The notes under the pieces are model-generated. The model worked only from the letters and a program-made list of their open reading frames with translations, was not told the DNA's origin and did not search any database. The translations under genes were made by a program, and so were the position numbers. A stretch of 45,048 nucleotides of DNA from CAYRJA01 sp964424455 (GTDB lineage Bacteria > Bacteroidota > Bacteroidia > Chitinophagales > UBA10324), in the NCBI GenBank assembly GCA_964424455.1, contig CAYRJA010000010.1, positions 1 to 45,048 on the forward strand, written 5' to 3'. This document shows, in pieces, positions 36,822 to 44,737 of the stretch (the stretch's first letter is position 1; every line of letters starts with the position of its first letter).

Positions 36822-37694
36822 ATGGAATCATTCAAGCGATTTATCAAATCCTTCTTCTGCAATCGTACCGGAGAGTTGATAATTATTTCTTTTACTTCAG
36901 TTCCTCTCTTAAAAAATCTGTTCTTTCTGCTGCGTCCAAGACATACCGATTATATTCCTGGTACTTTACGAGTGGTGAAAAGAAACAATATTCAGTATGA
37001 ATTAGATATCAGCGATTGGGTAGAATGGAATATCTATTTCAAAAATAAAATTGAGCCGAGAGAAAAATTATATTCGTTAGCGAACAAAGAGAATACAGTT
37101 ATTGATGTAGGAGTAAATATCGGCGAGACTTTATTAAACCTTGCTTCTGTGGTTGGCAACAAAGGAAGAGTAATTGGCTTTGAGCCGAATCCGGTTGTGT
37201 TCATTAAATGCAAAAAAAATATTTCTCTTAACCCTCTTTTGAAAAATATATCACTTCAACTTTGTGCGCTGGGAAAAGATAATTCTGAATTATTCCTGAA
37301 TATTAATGATGAAAGAAATAAAGGAATGGTCTCTCTTTCTCATTCAGGAAAAAGAGACAAGGTTAAAGTGATGACTCTTGATTATTACTTACAAAATGAA
37401 AATCTTCGCCGTGTTGATTTAATAAAAATAGATGTAGAGGGCTTTGAAATGAATGTTTTGACCGGAGCAGAGCACACGATCAATAAATTTCATCCTAAAC
37501 TTTTTATCGAATTAGACAACAACTTACTGTTGCAGCAACAATCATCTGCAAAAGAATTAATCCGTTGGCTGTTACAGCGAGAATATACAATCGTTAACGC
37601 AGAAAATAATAATACTGTAACACTCGATCAGCAGTTTGAAACCTGTCACTTTGATATTATCTGCCACCATCAGGACATTGATCGCGGGAAGTAA
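36822..37694 (+). CDS. FkbM-family SAM-dependent methyltransferase
   Basis: A 290-residue methyltransferase. SAM-binding VIDVGVNIGETLLNLA is near residue 90, followed by GFEPNPVVF, KIDVEGFEMNVLTGA and LFIELDNN, the FkbM order. Members O-methylate sugars or small molecules; the substrate is unknown. The start lies just 10 bp after the tRNA terminator, so the gene may depend on read-through, or the true start may be downstream. One exact and one near CTGTWACAG site fall in its C-terminal part. Confidence 0.85.
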   Translation: MESFKRFIKSFFCNRTGELIIISFTSVPLLKNLFFLLRPRHTDYIPGTLRVVKRNNIQYELDISDWVEWNIYFKNKIEPREKLYSLANKENTVIDVGVNIGETLLNLASVVGNKGRVIGFEPNPVVFIKCKKNISLNPLLKNISLQLCALGKDNSELFLNINDERNKGMVSLSHSGKRDKVKVMTLDYYLQNENLRRVDLIKIDVEGFEMNVLTGAEHTINKFHPKLFIELDNNLLLQQQSSAKELIRWLLQREYTIVNAENNNTVTLDQQFETCHFDIICHHQDIDRGK

Positions 37695-37719
37695 TTAAAT
37701 GGGATTTAGGAAAGGTGTA

Positions 37720-38424
37720 TTAAAGAGAATCTACTGTATCGGACACTTCCTGCTTAACGGGCTCTGTTATTTCTTTTGCCTTTGTTTCTGCAAAAAATCT
37801 TTTCTGGAATATCACAATCAACAATACTCCGGATGTGATGGAGGTATCCGCTATATTAAAAATCGGCTGGAAGAAAATAAAGTACTCACCCCCATACACG
37901 GGAATCCATTGTGGAAGGAACCCTTCAAAAATAGGGAAGTAAAGCATGTCAACCACACGCCCATGAAAGAATCCCGCATAACCACCATTATCCGGAAACA
38001 ACACAGCCGGCGGAGTTCCTATAATGCTTGAAGAAAAAATTTTTCCGTAAAAAACTGAATCAATAATATTTCCTGCCGCACCGGCAAAGATGAGCGCCAC
38101 AGCAACAATTAATCCTAAATGGGCTTTGCGTTTAACCAATGTGCTGAGCCAATACCCTATAAATCCTGCTGCAACAATTCTGAAACTGGTGAGAAGAATT
38201 TTCCCTGCATCTCCTCCCCACTTCATTCCAAATGCCATTCCTTCATTCTCAATAAAGTAAAGATAAAACCAATTGAAGATTCGGTGATTTTCAGTATAAG
38301 AATAATTGAGTTTTATCCAGAACTTAAGCATCTGGTCAAACAGCAGAACAAAGATTATAATGAGAGCAGGAAGAAGAAAACCCTTAGTTTTTGTTGTTAT
38401 CATTCTAAGGGAATATTTTTTCAA
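37720..38424 (-). CDS. lspA: Lipoprotein signal peptidase II
   Basis: A 234-residue aspartic protease with four membrane segments. The two catalytic aspartates lie in AGAAGNIIDS and FNIADTSITSG, and GRVVDMLYFP precedes a periplasmic insert typical of Bacteroidota. It removes signal peptides from prolipoproteins, including the lipoproteins encoded in this window. A later start at 38403 (MITTKTKG) is possible. The ileS-traR/dksA-lspA order is conserved in the phylum. Confidence 0.94.
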   Translation of the reverse strand: MKKYSLRMITTKTKGFLLPALIIIFVLLFDQMLKFWIKLNYSYTENHRIFNWFYLYFIENEGMAFGMKWGGDAGKILLTSFRIVAAGFIGYWLSTLVKRKAHLGLIVAVALIFAGAAGNIIDSVFYGKIFSSSIIGTPPAVLFPDNGGYAGFFHGRVVDMLYFPIFEGFLPQWIPVYGGEYFIFFQPIFNIADTSITSGVLLIVIFQKRFFAETKAKEITEPVKQEVSDTVDSL

Positions 38425-38508
38425 TAACTAATACCAATTTTCAATTCTCTGTCCGCCTCCTTTAATTTTTTCCTTCTCTGAAATTATTTAATGTGATAAT
38501 TGTCTGTT

Positions 38509-39126
38509 CTATTTATGCTGTAACAGCTTAGCTTCCATACTGAGTGTTGCATGGGGCACAGCACGCAGGCGGTCTTTATCAATCAGCTTTCCTGTAACAC
38601 GGCAGATACCATAGGTTTTATTCTGAATACGGATGAGCGCTTTTTCTAAATGGTCTATATATTGTGTCTGACGGGCAGCCATTTGAGTAAGATATTCCCG
38701 TTCCATGGCAACAGAACCATCCTCCATTGTAGAAAATTTGTTCTCGGTGTCGTCTGTTCCGTTGTCGCCTTTACGGTTAATTTGGTCGTTCAGATATTTC
38801 AATTCGTTACGTGCAGCTTCAAGTTTTTCGTCTATCAGGTTCTTGAATTCAAATAACTCTCTGTCGCTATATCGGTTACGGCTATCGGGTATTTTGGATT
38901 TATGTACCGCCACCTTTGTTGTCGTTTTGGGGGGAGTATTTTTTGCCGGTTTATCCTTGGTCTTTTTTACTTTTTTTGTAACTGCTTTCTTTGTGGTTTT
39001 GGCTGCTTTTTTAGCTTGTTTTTTTGAAGCAGGTTTACTTACTTTTTTCACAGAGCTTTTCGCAGTGGATTTCTTCGCTGACGATTTCTTTGCAGGTTTT
39101 GTCGCCTTCTTGGTTTTTTTTGCCAT
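38509..39126 (-). CDS. TraR/DksA-family protein with Lys/Ala-rich tail and degenerate zinc finger
   Basis: A 205-residue protein. Residues 1-75 are a histone-H1-like Lys/Ala/Ser/Thr tail (repeated KKS, AKK and KAVTKK). Residues ~85-165 are the coiled-coil of DksA-type proteins (LIDEKLEAARNELKYLNDQ). The C-terminal finger keeps only one of the four cysteines (Cys175 in YGICRVTGKLI), so it should not bind zinc in the usual way. DksA relatives act in the RNA polymerase secondary channel; the tail may bind DNA. It starts 10 bp after ileS on the same strand. A CTGTWACAG site encodes LLQ five codons before the stop. Confidence 0.87.
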   Translation of the reverse strand: MAKKTKKATKPAKKSSAKKSTAKSSVKKVSKPASKKQAKKAAKTTKKAVTKKVKKTKDKPAKNTPPKTTTKVAVHKSKIPDSRNRYSDRELFEFKNLIDEKLEAARNELKYLNDQINRKGDNGTDDTENKFSTMEDGSVAMEREYLTQMAARQTQYIDHLEKALIRIQNKTYGICRVTGKLIDKDRLRAVPHATLSMEAKLLQHK

Positions 39127-39136
39127 AAGTGCGTAA

Positions 39137-42100
39137 TTATTTTTTTAAATTGATAATTGCTTTTACAGAAAAATCGTTCACTTCAAATGATTCTCCATTA
39201 TCAAGAGAATCAACGAGTTGCAATTCATCTGCTAAAATTTCCGCGCAAATATAATCTTTATAATGGATTATTGTAGAATCTATTTGTGGCTGTTTCTCAA
39301 TAGAAATTGAAATGCGGTCAGTAACATTAAAATTACTGTCTTTTCTGTATCTCTGAATTTTATTCACCAGCTCACGAGCATTTCCTTCCTCTGTCAGTTC
39401 TTTTGTTATAGTTACATCTAAAGCAACCGTAAGTTCACCCTTGTTTGTAACCTGCCATCCCGGAATGTCCTCACTGATAATTTCTACCTCATTAATAAGA
39501 ATATTTACAGATTCTCCATCAATATTCAGATCGTAATTACCCTTTTTCTCCAATTCGCGAATTTGCCCGTTGTTCAAAGCAGCAATATGGTCTGCAGCAA
39601 TTTTCATTTTGTTGCCAAGTTTCTGTCCAAGCAGTTTGAAATTGGCTTTTGCCTTTTTACTGATGACTCCTTCTGTTTCATCAATAAACTGAATTTCTTT
39701 CACATTCACCTCTGAGAGAATAAGATTTTTAACTTTTTCAACTTGAGATTTAAAGTTGTCATTCAAAACCGGAATCAGAATCTTGTTCATCGGCTGGCGT
39801 ACTTTAATATTCACTTTTTTGCGGAGTGAAAGAACCAATGAAGAAATATCCTGTGCGAGTTGCATTTGCTCTTCAAGTGGTTTATCAATGGCTTTTTCAT
39901 TCGATTTTGGAAAATCAGAAAGATGAACTGATTCAAACTTTCCCTTTTGTGTTACAGTATTAAGATTTCTAAAAAGAAAATCAGCAAAGAAAGGTGCAAC
40001 CGGCGACATCAATTTAGAAAGAACATCAAGGCAGGTATAAAGAGTTTGATAGGATGCTATCTTATCTTCCGAATAATCTCCTTTCCAGAATCTGCGTCTG
40101 CACAGACGTACATACCAGTTGCTTAAATGCTCATCCACAAAATCCTGAATGCTGCGCACTGCACGAGTGGGTTCATAATCATCCAAATCCGATTGAACTG
40201 ATTTTATCAATGAATTTAACAATGAAATAATCCATCTGTCAATCTCCGGGCGCTGTGACAACGGAATCTCTTTTTCATTGTAACAGAACTTATCAATATT
40301 TGCATAAAGAGCGAAGAAGGAATAAGTATTATAAAGTGTTCCAAAAAATTTACGCTTCACTTCGTCAATTCCTCCAATGTCAAATTTTAAATTGTCCCAC
40401 GGCTGCGCATTAGAAATCATGTACCAGCGTGTTGCATCTGCGCCATTCTTCTCAATTGTACTGAATGGATCAACTGCATTACCCAACCGCTTCGACATCT
40501 TATTTCCATTCTTGTCTAATACCAATCCGTTTGAAACTACATTCTTATAAGCTACTGAATCAAATAGCAAAGTAGCAAGTGTATGAAGGGTGAAAAACCA
40601 TCCTCTTGTTTGATCAACACCTTCTGCAATGAAATCAGCCGGGAATGATTCGTTCCATTCTTTATTAAATGGCTGAGCGTTTTCTTCTGTAAGTTTCTTA
40701 TGGTCAAGTCCCCATTGTGCAAATGGCATGGCTCCGCTATCAAACCATACATCAACCAAATCAGATACACGGACAAGTTTTTTGCCCGTTTCAGATACAA
40801 ACCAGATACGGTCAATATATGGACGGTGTAAATCCTTCAGTTCAGGTTCAAGCACTGCAGCACTGTAAGTGATTCCAAATTTTTTTGCCCGCTCTTCTGA
40901 GTTCTTTACTTCGTCTTTCAATTCTTGAAAAGAACCTATACATATTTCTTCTGTGCCGTCTTCGGATTTCCAAATTGGAAGTGGTGTTCCCCAAAAACGC
41001 GAACGCGACAAATTCCAATCCTGAAGATTTTCTAACCAGTTGCCAAATCTTCCTGTACCGGTTGACTCAGGTTTCCAGTTGATGGTTTTATTCAGTTCAA
41101 CTAATCTCTCTTTTGCTTCAGTAGTTTTTATAAACCATGAATCAAGCGGATAATAAATTACCGGTTTATCTGTGCGCCAGCAATGAGGATAATTGTGTTC
41201 GTATTTCTCAACTCTGAACGCTTTGTTTTCTTTCTTCAATTTGATGCTGATAAGCACATCCGGATTTTCCCAATTAGCATCGTCTTTGTAATTCTTCACA
41301 TACATACCCGAAAACTCGCCGACACCTTCAACAAATTTTCCTTGCTTGTCAACAAGTGTTAGAGTTCCAAGTTTATATTTTCTCGCCATTCTAAAATCAT
41401 CGGCGCCAAAACTGGGAGCAGTATGCACTATTCCGGTTCCGTCTTCTGTTGTAACAAAATCTCCTGAAACCACTTTAAAAGCATCACCATCAGAGGGCTG
41501 CTGATACGGGAGCAGTTGTTCATAGCGGATTCCCTCAATATCTTTTCCTTTAAATGACTGTAACACTTTCCATGGAATTTCCTTCTTACCTGCTTCATAA
41601 ACAAGTTCTGTATTTTCCATAGTAACATCAAACCAACGGCTCACTAATGGTTTTGCGAGTATAACATTTATCGGTAGTCCTGTGTATTGATTGAAAGTAT
41701 TTACGAGAACATATTCTATATCGTCGCCGACAGTCAGCGCTGTATTTGAAGGAAGTGTCCATGGAGTTGTTGTCCATGCAATAAAAAATAAGTCATCGCT
41801 TTTAGCTGTATCAAAAAGAAATTTCGATTGCTCATTTTTCTTTATCCTGAATTGTGCAACTACAGTGGTGTCTTTTACCATTCTGTAAGTACCCGGCTGA
41901 TTCAGCTCATGTGTACTTAATCCTGTTCCTGCCGCAGGAGAAAATGGCTGAATAGTATAGCCCTCATAAAGTAATCCTTTCTTATATAGTCTTTTTAACG
42001 CCCACCATAGTGTTTCAATATAGCTATTGTCATAAGTGATGTATGGATTATCAAGGTCAACCCAGTAACCCATTTTATTAGTAAGCTCTTCCCACGCTGT

Positions 42101-42487
42101 TTTATATTTCATTACCTCACGACGACATTCCGCGTTGTATTCCTCTATGGAAATTTTCTTTCCGATATCTTCTTTAGTAATGCCTAAATTTTTTTCAACG
42201 CTTAGTTCAACAGGCAGCCCATGAGTATCCCATCCGCTTTTTCTTTTAACTTGAAATCCCTGCAGAGTTTTGTAACGGCAAAAAATATCTTTAATAGTAC
42301 GCGCCATTACATGATGAATACCCGGCATACCATTAGCGCTTGGCGGTCCTTCATAGAAGACAAAATGATTTTTCCCTTCACGACCGGAAATGCTTTTTTC
42401 AAATACATTATTTTCTTTCCAGAACTGCAATATCTCCCTCTCAATTTCCGGGAGATTTAATGATTTATATTCTTTGTAAGTACTCAT
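39137..42487 (-). CDS. ileS: Isoleucyl-tRNA synthetase
   Basis: A 1116-residue class I synthetase. The HIGH motif appears as PGIHHVMART, the KMSKS loop as NKMSKRLGN, and the editing domain includes WTTTPWTLPSNTAL. The C-terminal anticodon-binding part (RRRFWKGDYSEDK onward) resembles the long type found in Bacteroidota and eukaryotes. It charges tRNA-Ile. It is followed closely by the TraR/DksA gene and lspA, probably as an operon. I found no exact CTGTWACAG site in this 3.3-kb gene. Confidence 0.97.
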   Translation of the reverse strand: MSTYKEYKSLNLPEIEREILQFWKENNVFEKSISGREGKNHFVFYEGPPSANGMPGIHHVMARTIKDIFCRYKTLQGFQVKRKSGWDTHGLPVELSVEKNLGITKEDIGKKISIEEYNAECRREVMKYKTAWEELTNKMGYWVDLDNPYITYDNSYIETLWWALKRLYKKGLLYEGYTIQPFSPAAGTGLSTHELNQPGTYRMVKDTTVVAQFRIKKNEQSKFLFDTAKSDDLFFIAWTTTPWTLPSNTALTVGDDIEYVLVNTFNQYTGLPINVILAKPLVSRWFDVTMENTELVYEAGKKEIPWKVLQSFKGKDIEGIRYEQLLPYQQPSDGDAFKVVSGDFVTTEDGTGIVHTAPSFGADDFRMARKYKLGTLTLVDKQGKFVEGVGEFSGMYVKNYKDDANWENPDVLISIKLKKENKAFRVEKYEHNYPHCWRTDKPVIYYPLDSWFIKTTEAKERLVELNKTINWKPESTGTGRFGNWLENLQDWNLSRSRFWGTPLPIWKSEDGTEEICIGSFQELKDEVKNSEERAKKFGITYSAAVLEPELKDLHRPYIDRIWFVSETGKKLVRVSDLVDVWFDSGAMPFAQWGLDHKKLTEENAQPFNKEWNESFPADFIAEGVDQTRGWFFTLHTLATLLFDSVAYKNVVSNGLVLDKNGNKMSKRLGNAVDPFSTIEKNGADATRWYMISNAQPWDNLKFDIGGIDEVKRKFFGTLYNTYSFFALYANIDKFCYNEKEIPLSQRPEIDRWIISLLNSLIKSVQSDLDDYEPTRAVRSIQDFVDEHLSNWYVRLCRRRFWKGDYSEDKIASYQTLYTCLDVLSKLMSPVAPFFADFLFRNLNTVTQKGKFESVHLSDFPKSNEKAIDKPLEEQMQLAQDISSLVLSLRKKVNIKVRQPMNKILIPVLNDNFKSQVEKVKNLILSEVNVKEIQFIDETEGVISKKAKANFKLLGQKLGNKMKIAADHIAALNNGQIRELEKKGNYDLNIDGESVNILINEVEIISEDIPGWQVTNKGELTVALDVTITKELTEEGNARELVNKIQRYRKDSNFNVTDRISISIEKQPQIDSTIIHYKDYICAEILADELQLVDSLDNGESFEVNDFSVKAIINLKK

Positions 42488-42602
42488 TTTTTAAATAGCT
42501 GCGAATATCGGAAAGTCAAGTATAAATTCATTCATCTACAGAGATATAAAGTATTGTAGCTATAGAGAGATAGACACAATTAAATATCAAAATAATTTTT
42601 AG

Positions 42603-44465
42603 TCATCTACCCATATATACCATTAATACTGATACATCAGAAGGCGTAACACCGCTGATTCTGCTTGCCTGCCCTATTGTACCTGGTTTTATCTTGGATA
42701 GTTTTTCTCTTGCTTCCATCGAAAGCGATTTAACTTTATGAAAATCAAATGATTCTGAAATACGAACATCTTCAAGTCGTGACATTTTAGATACCAATTC
42801 AACTTCCTTTTCAATATATCCCTCATATTTCATCAGAATTTCTGATTCTTCAATTGATTCATTATCAATATTTTGCAATATATTATCTATTATTGGTAAA
42901 GCTTTTCTGAGTGTATTAATTGTAATTTGAGGACGACTGAGTACATTGAACAATTTGGTTTTATCTTTTAATTCACTACTTCCAGATGCAAGTAATGCAC
43001 TATTTATTTCTGATGGCTCTACTGCTGTCTTTTTAAAGTAATTAATTATATATTCTAAATTCTTTTGCTTTTGGCTAACTCTGCTCATTCTATCTTCTCC
43101 CGCTAATCCAATCCGATTACCTATCGGTGTGAGACGAATGTCCGCATTATCCTGTCTTAAAAGTATTCTGAACTCTGCTCTGCTGGTGAACATGCGGTAG
43201 GGTTCTTCGGTCCCTTTATTAATTAAATCGTCTATAAGTACACCAATATAGGCAGCGCTTCTGTCTAAAATAATCGGATTCTCCCATTTTATCTTTCTAT
43301 GTGCATTAATTCCAGCCATCAATCCCTGGCACGCAGCTTCTTCATATCCTGTAGTGCCATTAATTTGTCCTGCATGATACAAATTCTCAATTTTTTGTGT
43401 TTCTAATGAAAGTTTAAGCTGATGTGGTGGGAAATAGTCATATTCAATCGCATAACCGGGTCGGAACATCTTTGCATTTTCAAGTCCCTGAATTTTAGTA
43501 AGAGCTTTATATTGCACTTCTTCCGGTAATGAAGTGCTGAATCCATTTATATATATTTCAACTGTGTTCCATCCTTCGGGTTCTATAAATAACTGGTGGC
43601 GTTCTTTGTCGGCAAACCGGTTAATTTTATCTTCTATGGATGGGCAATAGCGGGGTCCTATACCTTTAATCCTGCCTGTAAACATTGGACTTTGCTCAAA
43701 TCCTGTTTTGAGAACATCATGAACGGCTTCATTTGTATAAGTAATAAAACAGCTTCTTTGCTTATTAAGCTTCGGAGTGTCTGTATAACTAAATTTTCCC
43801 GGGACATCATCACCTTTCTGCTCTTCCATACGACTATAGTCAAGTGAGCGACCATCTATTCTTGGGGGCGTACCTGTTTTCATTCTTCCGCTTTCAAATC
43901 CCAAACTAATAAGCTGTTCTGTAATTCCTTTCGCCGCCTTTTCTGCTACCCTTCCTCCGCCAAACTGTTTTTTACCAATATGAATAATTCCATTCAGAAA
44001 TGTACCATTCGTTAAAATCACTGATTTTGCTCTGATTTCATGCCCCATATTAGTTCTTACACCAATAACTCTATTCTCCTTAACCAAAACGCCTGAAACC
44101 ATATCCTGCCAAAAATCAATATTTTTAGTTTTTTCTAAAACCATTCGCCATTCGTATGCAAAAAGCATTCTATCACTCTGGGCACGAGGACTCCACATAG
44201 CCGGACCTTTTGAGCGGTTCAACATTCTAAACTGAATCATGGTTTTATCAGTCACAATTCCGGAATATCCTCCCAAAGCGTCTATTTCCCTTACTATTTG
44301 CCCTTTTGCAACGCCTCCCATTGCAGGATTACAACTCATTTGAGCTATGGTCTGCATATTCATGGTAATTAATAATACACTGGAACCAAGGTTAGCTGCT
44401 GCTACTGCTGCCTCACATCCTGCGTGACCTGCGCCAACCACTATAATATCATAGTCTTTAAACAT
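42603..44465 (-). CDS. mnmG: tRNA uridine 5-carboxymethylaminomethyl modification enzyme MnmG (GidA)
   Basis: A 620-residue FAD enzyme. The FAD-binding VVGAGHAGCEAAVAAA is at the N-terminus, CNPAMGGVAKGQ and MKTGTPPRIDGRS are family signatures, and the C-terminal helical domain (TIGQASRISGVTPSDVSVL) binds the partner MnmE. With MnmE it modifies the wobble uridine of several tRNAs. ATG at 44465 (MFKDYDIIVVG) gives the family length; a longer in-frame start at 44507 lacks support. gidA often lies near oriC and par genes; two parS-like sites are just upstream. Confidence 0.97.
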   Translation of the reverse strand: MFKDYDIIVVGAGHAGCEAAVAAANLGSSVLLITMNMQTIAQMSCNPAMGGVAKGQIVREIDALGGYSGIVTDKTMIQFRMLNRSKGPAMWSPRAQSDRMLFAYEWRMVLEKTKNIDFWQDMVSGVLVKENRVIGVRTNMGHEIRAKSVILTNGTFLNGIIHIGKKQFGGGRVAEKAAKGITEQLISLGFESGRMKTGTPPRIDGRSLDYSRMEEQKGDDVPGKFSYTDTPKLNKQRSCFITYTNEAVHDVLKTGFEQSPMFTGRIKGIGPRYCPSIEDKINRFADKERHQLFIEPEGWNTVEIYINGFSTSLPEEVQYKALTKIQGLENAKMFRPGYAIEYDYFPPHQLKLSLETQKIENLYHAGQINGTTGYEEAACQGLMAGINAHRKIKWENPIILDRSAAYIGVLIDDLINKGTEEPYRMFTSRAEFRILLRQDNADIRLTPIGNRIGLAGEDRMSRVSQKQKNLEYIINYFKKTAVEPSEINSALLASGSSELKDKTKLFNVLSRPQITINTLRKALPIIDNILQNIDNESIEESEILMKYEGYIEKEVELVSKMSRLEDVRISESFDFHKVKSLSMEAREKLSKIKPGTIGQASRISGVTPSDVSVLMVYMGR

Positions 44466-44516
44466 GTGCGCAAAAATACAGAAAGTACTAAGGCAATAAC
44501 ATATCATCTTCTTGAA

Positions 44517-44532
44517 TGTTCCGCGGGAAACA
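44517..44532. other. parS-like site 1 (ParB-binding candidate)
   Basis: TGTTCCGCGGGAAACA differs at two central bases from the bacterial parS form TGTTCCACGTGAAACA and keeps both outer half-sites. It lies ~50 bp upstream of the mnmG start. Confidence 0.5.
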
Positions 44533-44570
44533 TAAAATTGTTCTTCGCTTTTAAATTAGCCATGAATCCG

Positions 44571-44586
44571 TGTTTCACGGGGAACA
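44571..44586. other. parS-like site 2 (ParB-binding candidate)
   Basis: TGTTTCACGGGGAACA differs by one base from parS written as TGTTTCACGTGGAACA. It lies 54 bp (start to start) from the first site, about five helical turns. Two near-matches in one 230-bp intergenic region upstream of gidA are unlikely by chance. Confidence 0.62.
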
Positions 44587-44737
44587 TATAGTATAACAAT
44601 TTGTACTACAGATTGTTACATAAGTTGTATTGCCATGGCATCATGCTGGAGTAGCATTAGACTAAAACTAATTTCCGTCTCAGAAGATTTTCGGTACGAA
44701 ACCCTCTGCATTTACTGTAACAGCTTTTATTCATCTT

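Noticed and set aside
38705..39136. 143-codon plus-strand frame rich in Phe/Ala/Val opposite the TraR/DksA gene
   Set aside because: It is the reverse complement of the Lys/Ala-rich tail, which makes an artificial hydrophobic protein.
44471..44496. TATTTTTG as a promoter for mnmG
   Set aside because: The -7 element matches, but the nearest TTG is only 15 nt away and the predicted start would fall on the ATG.
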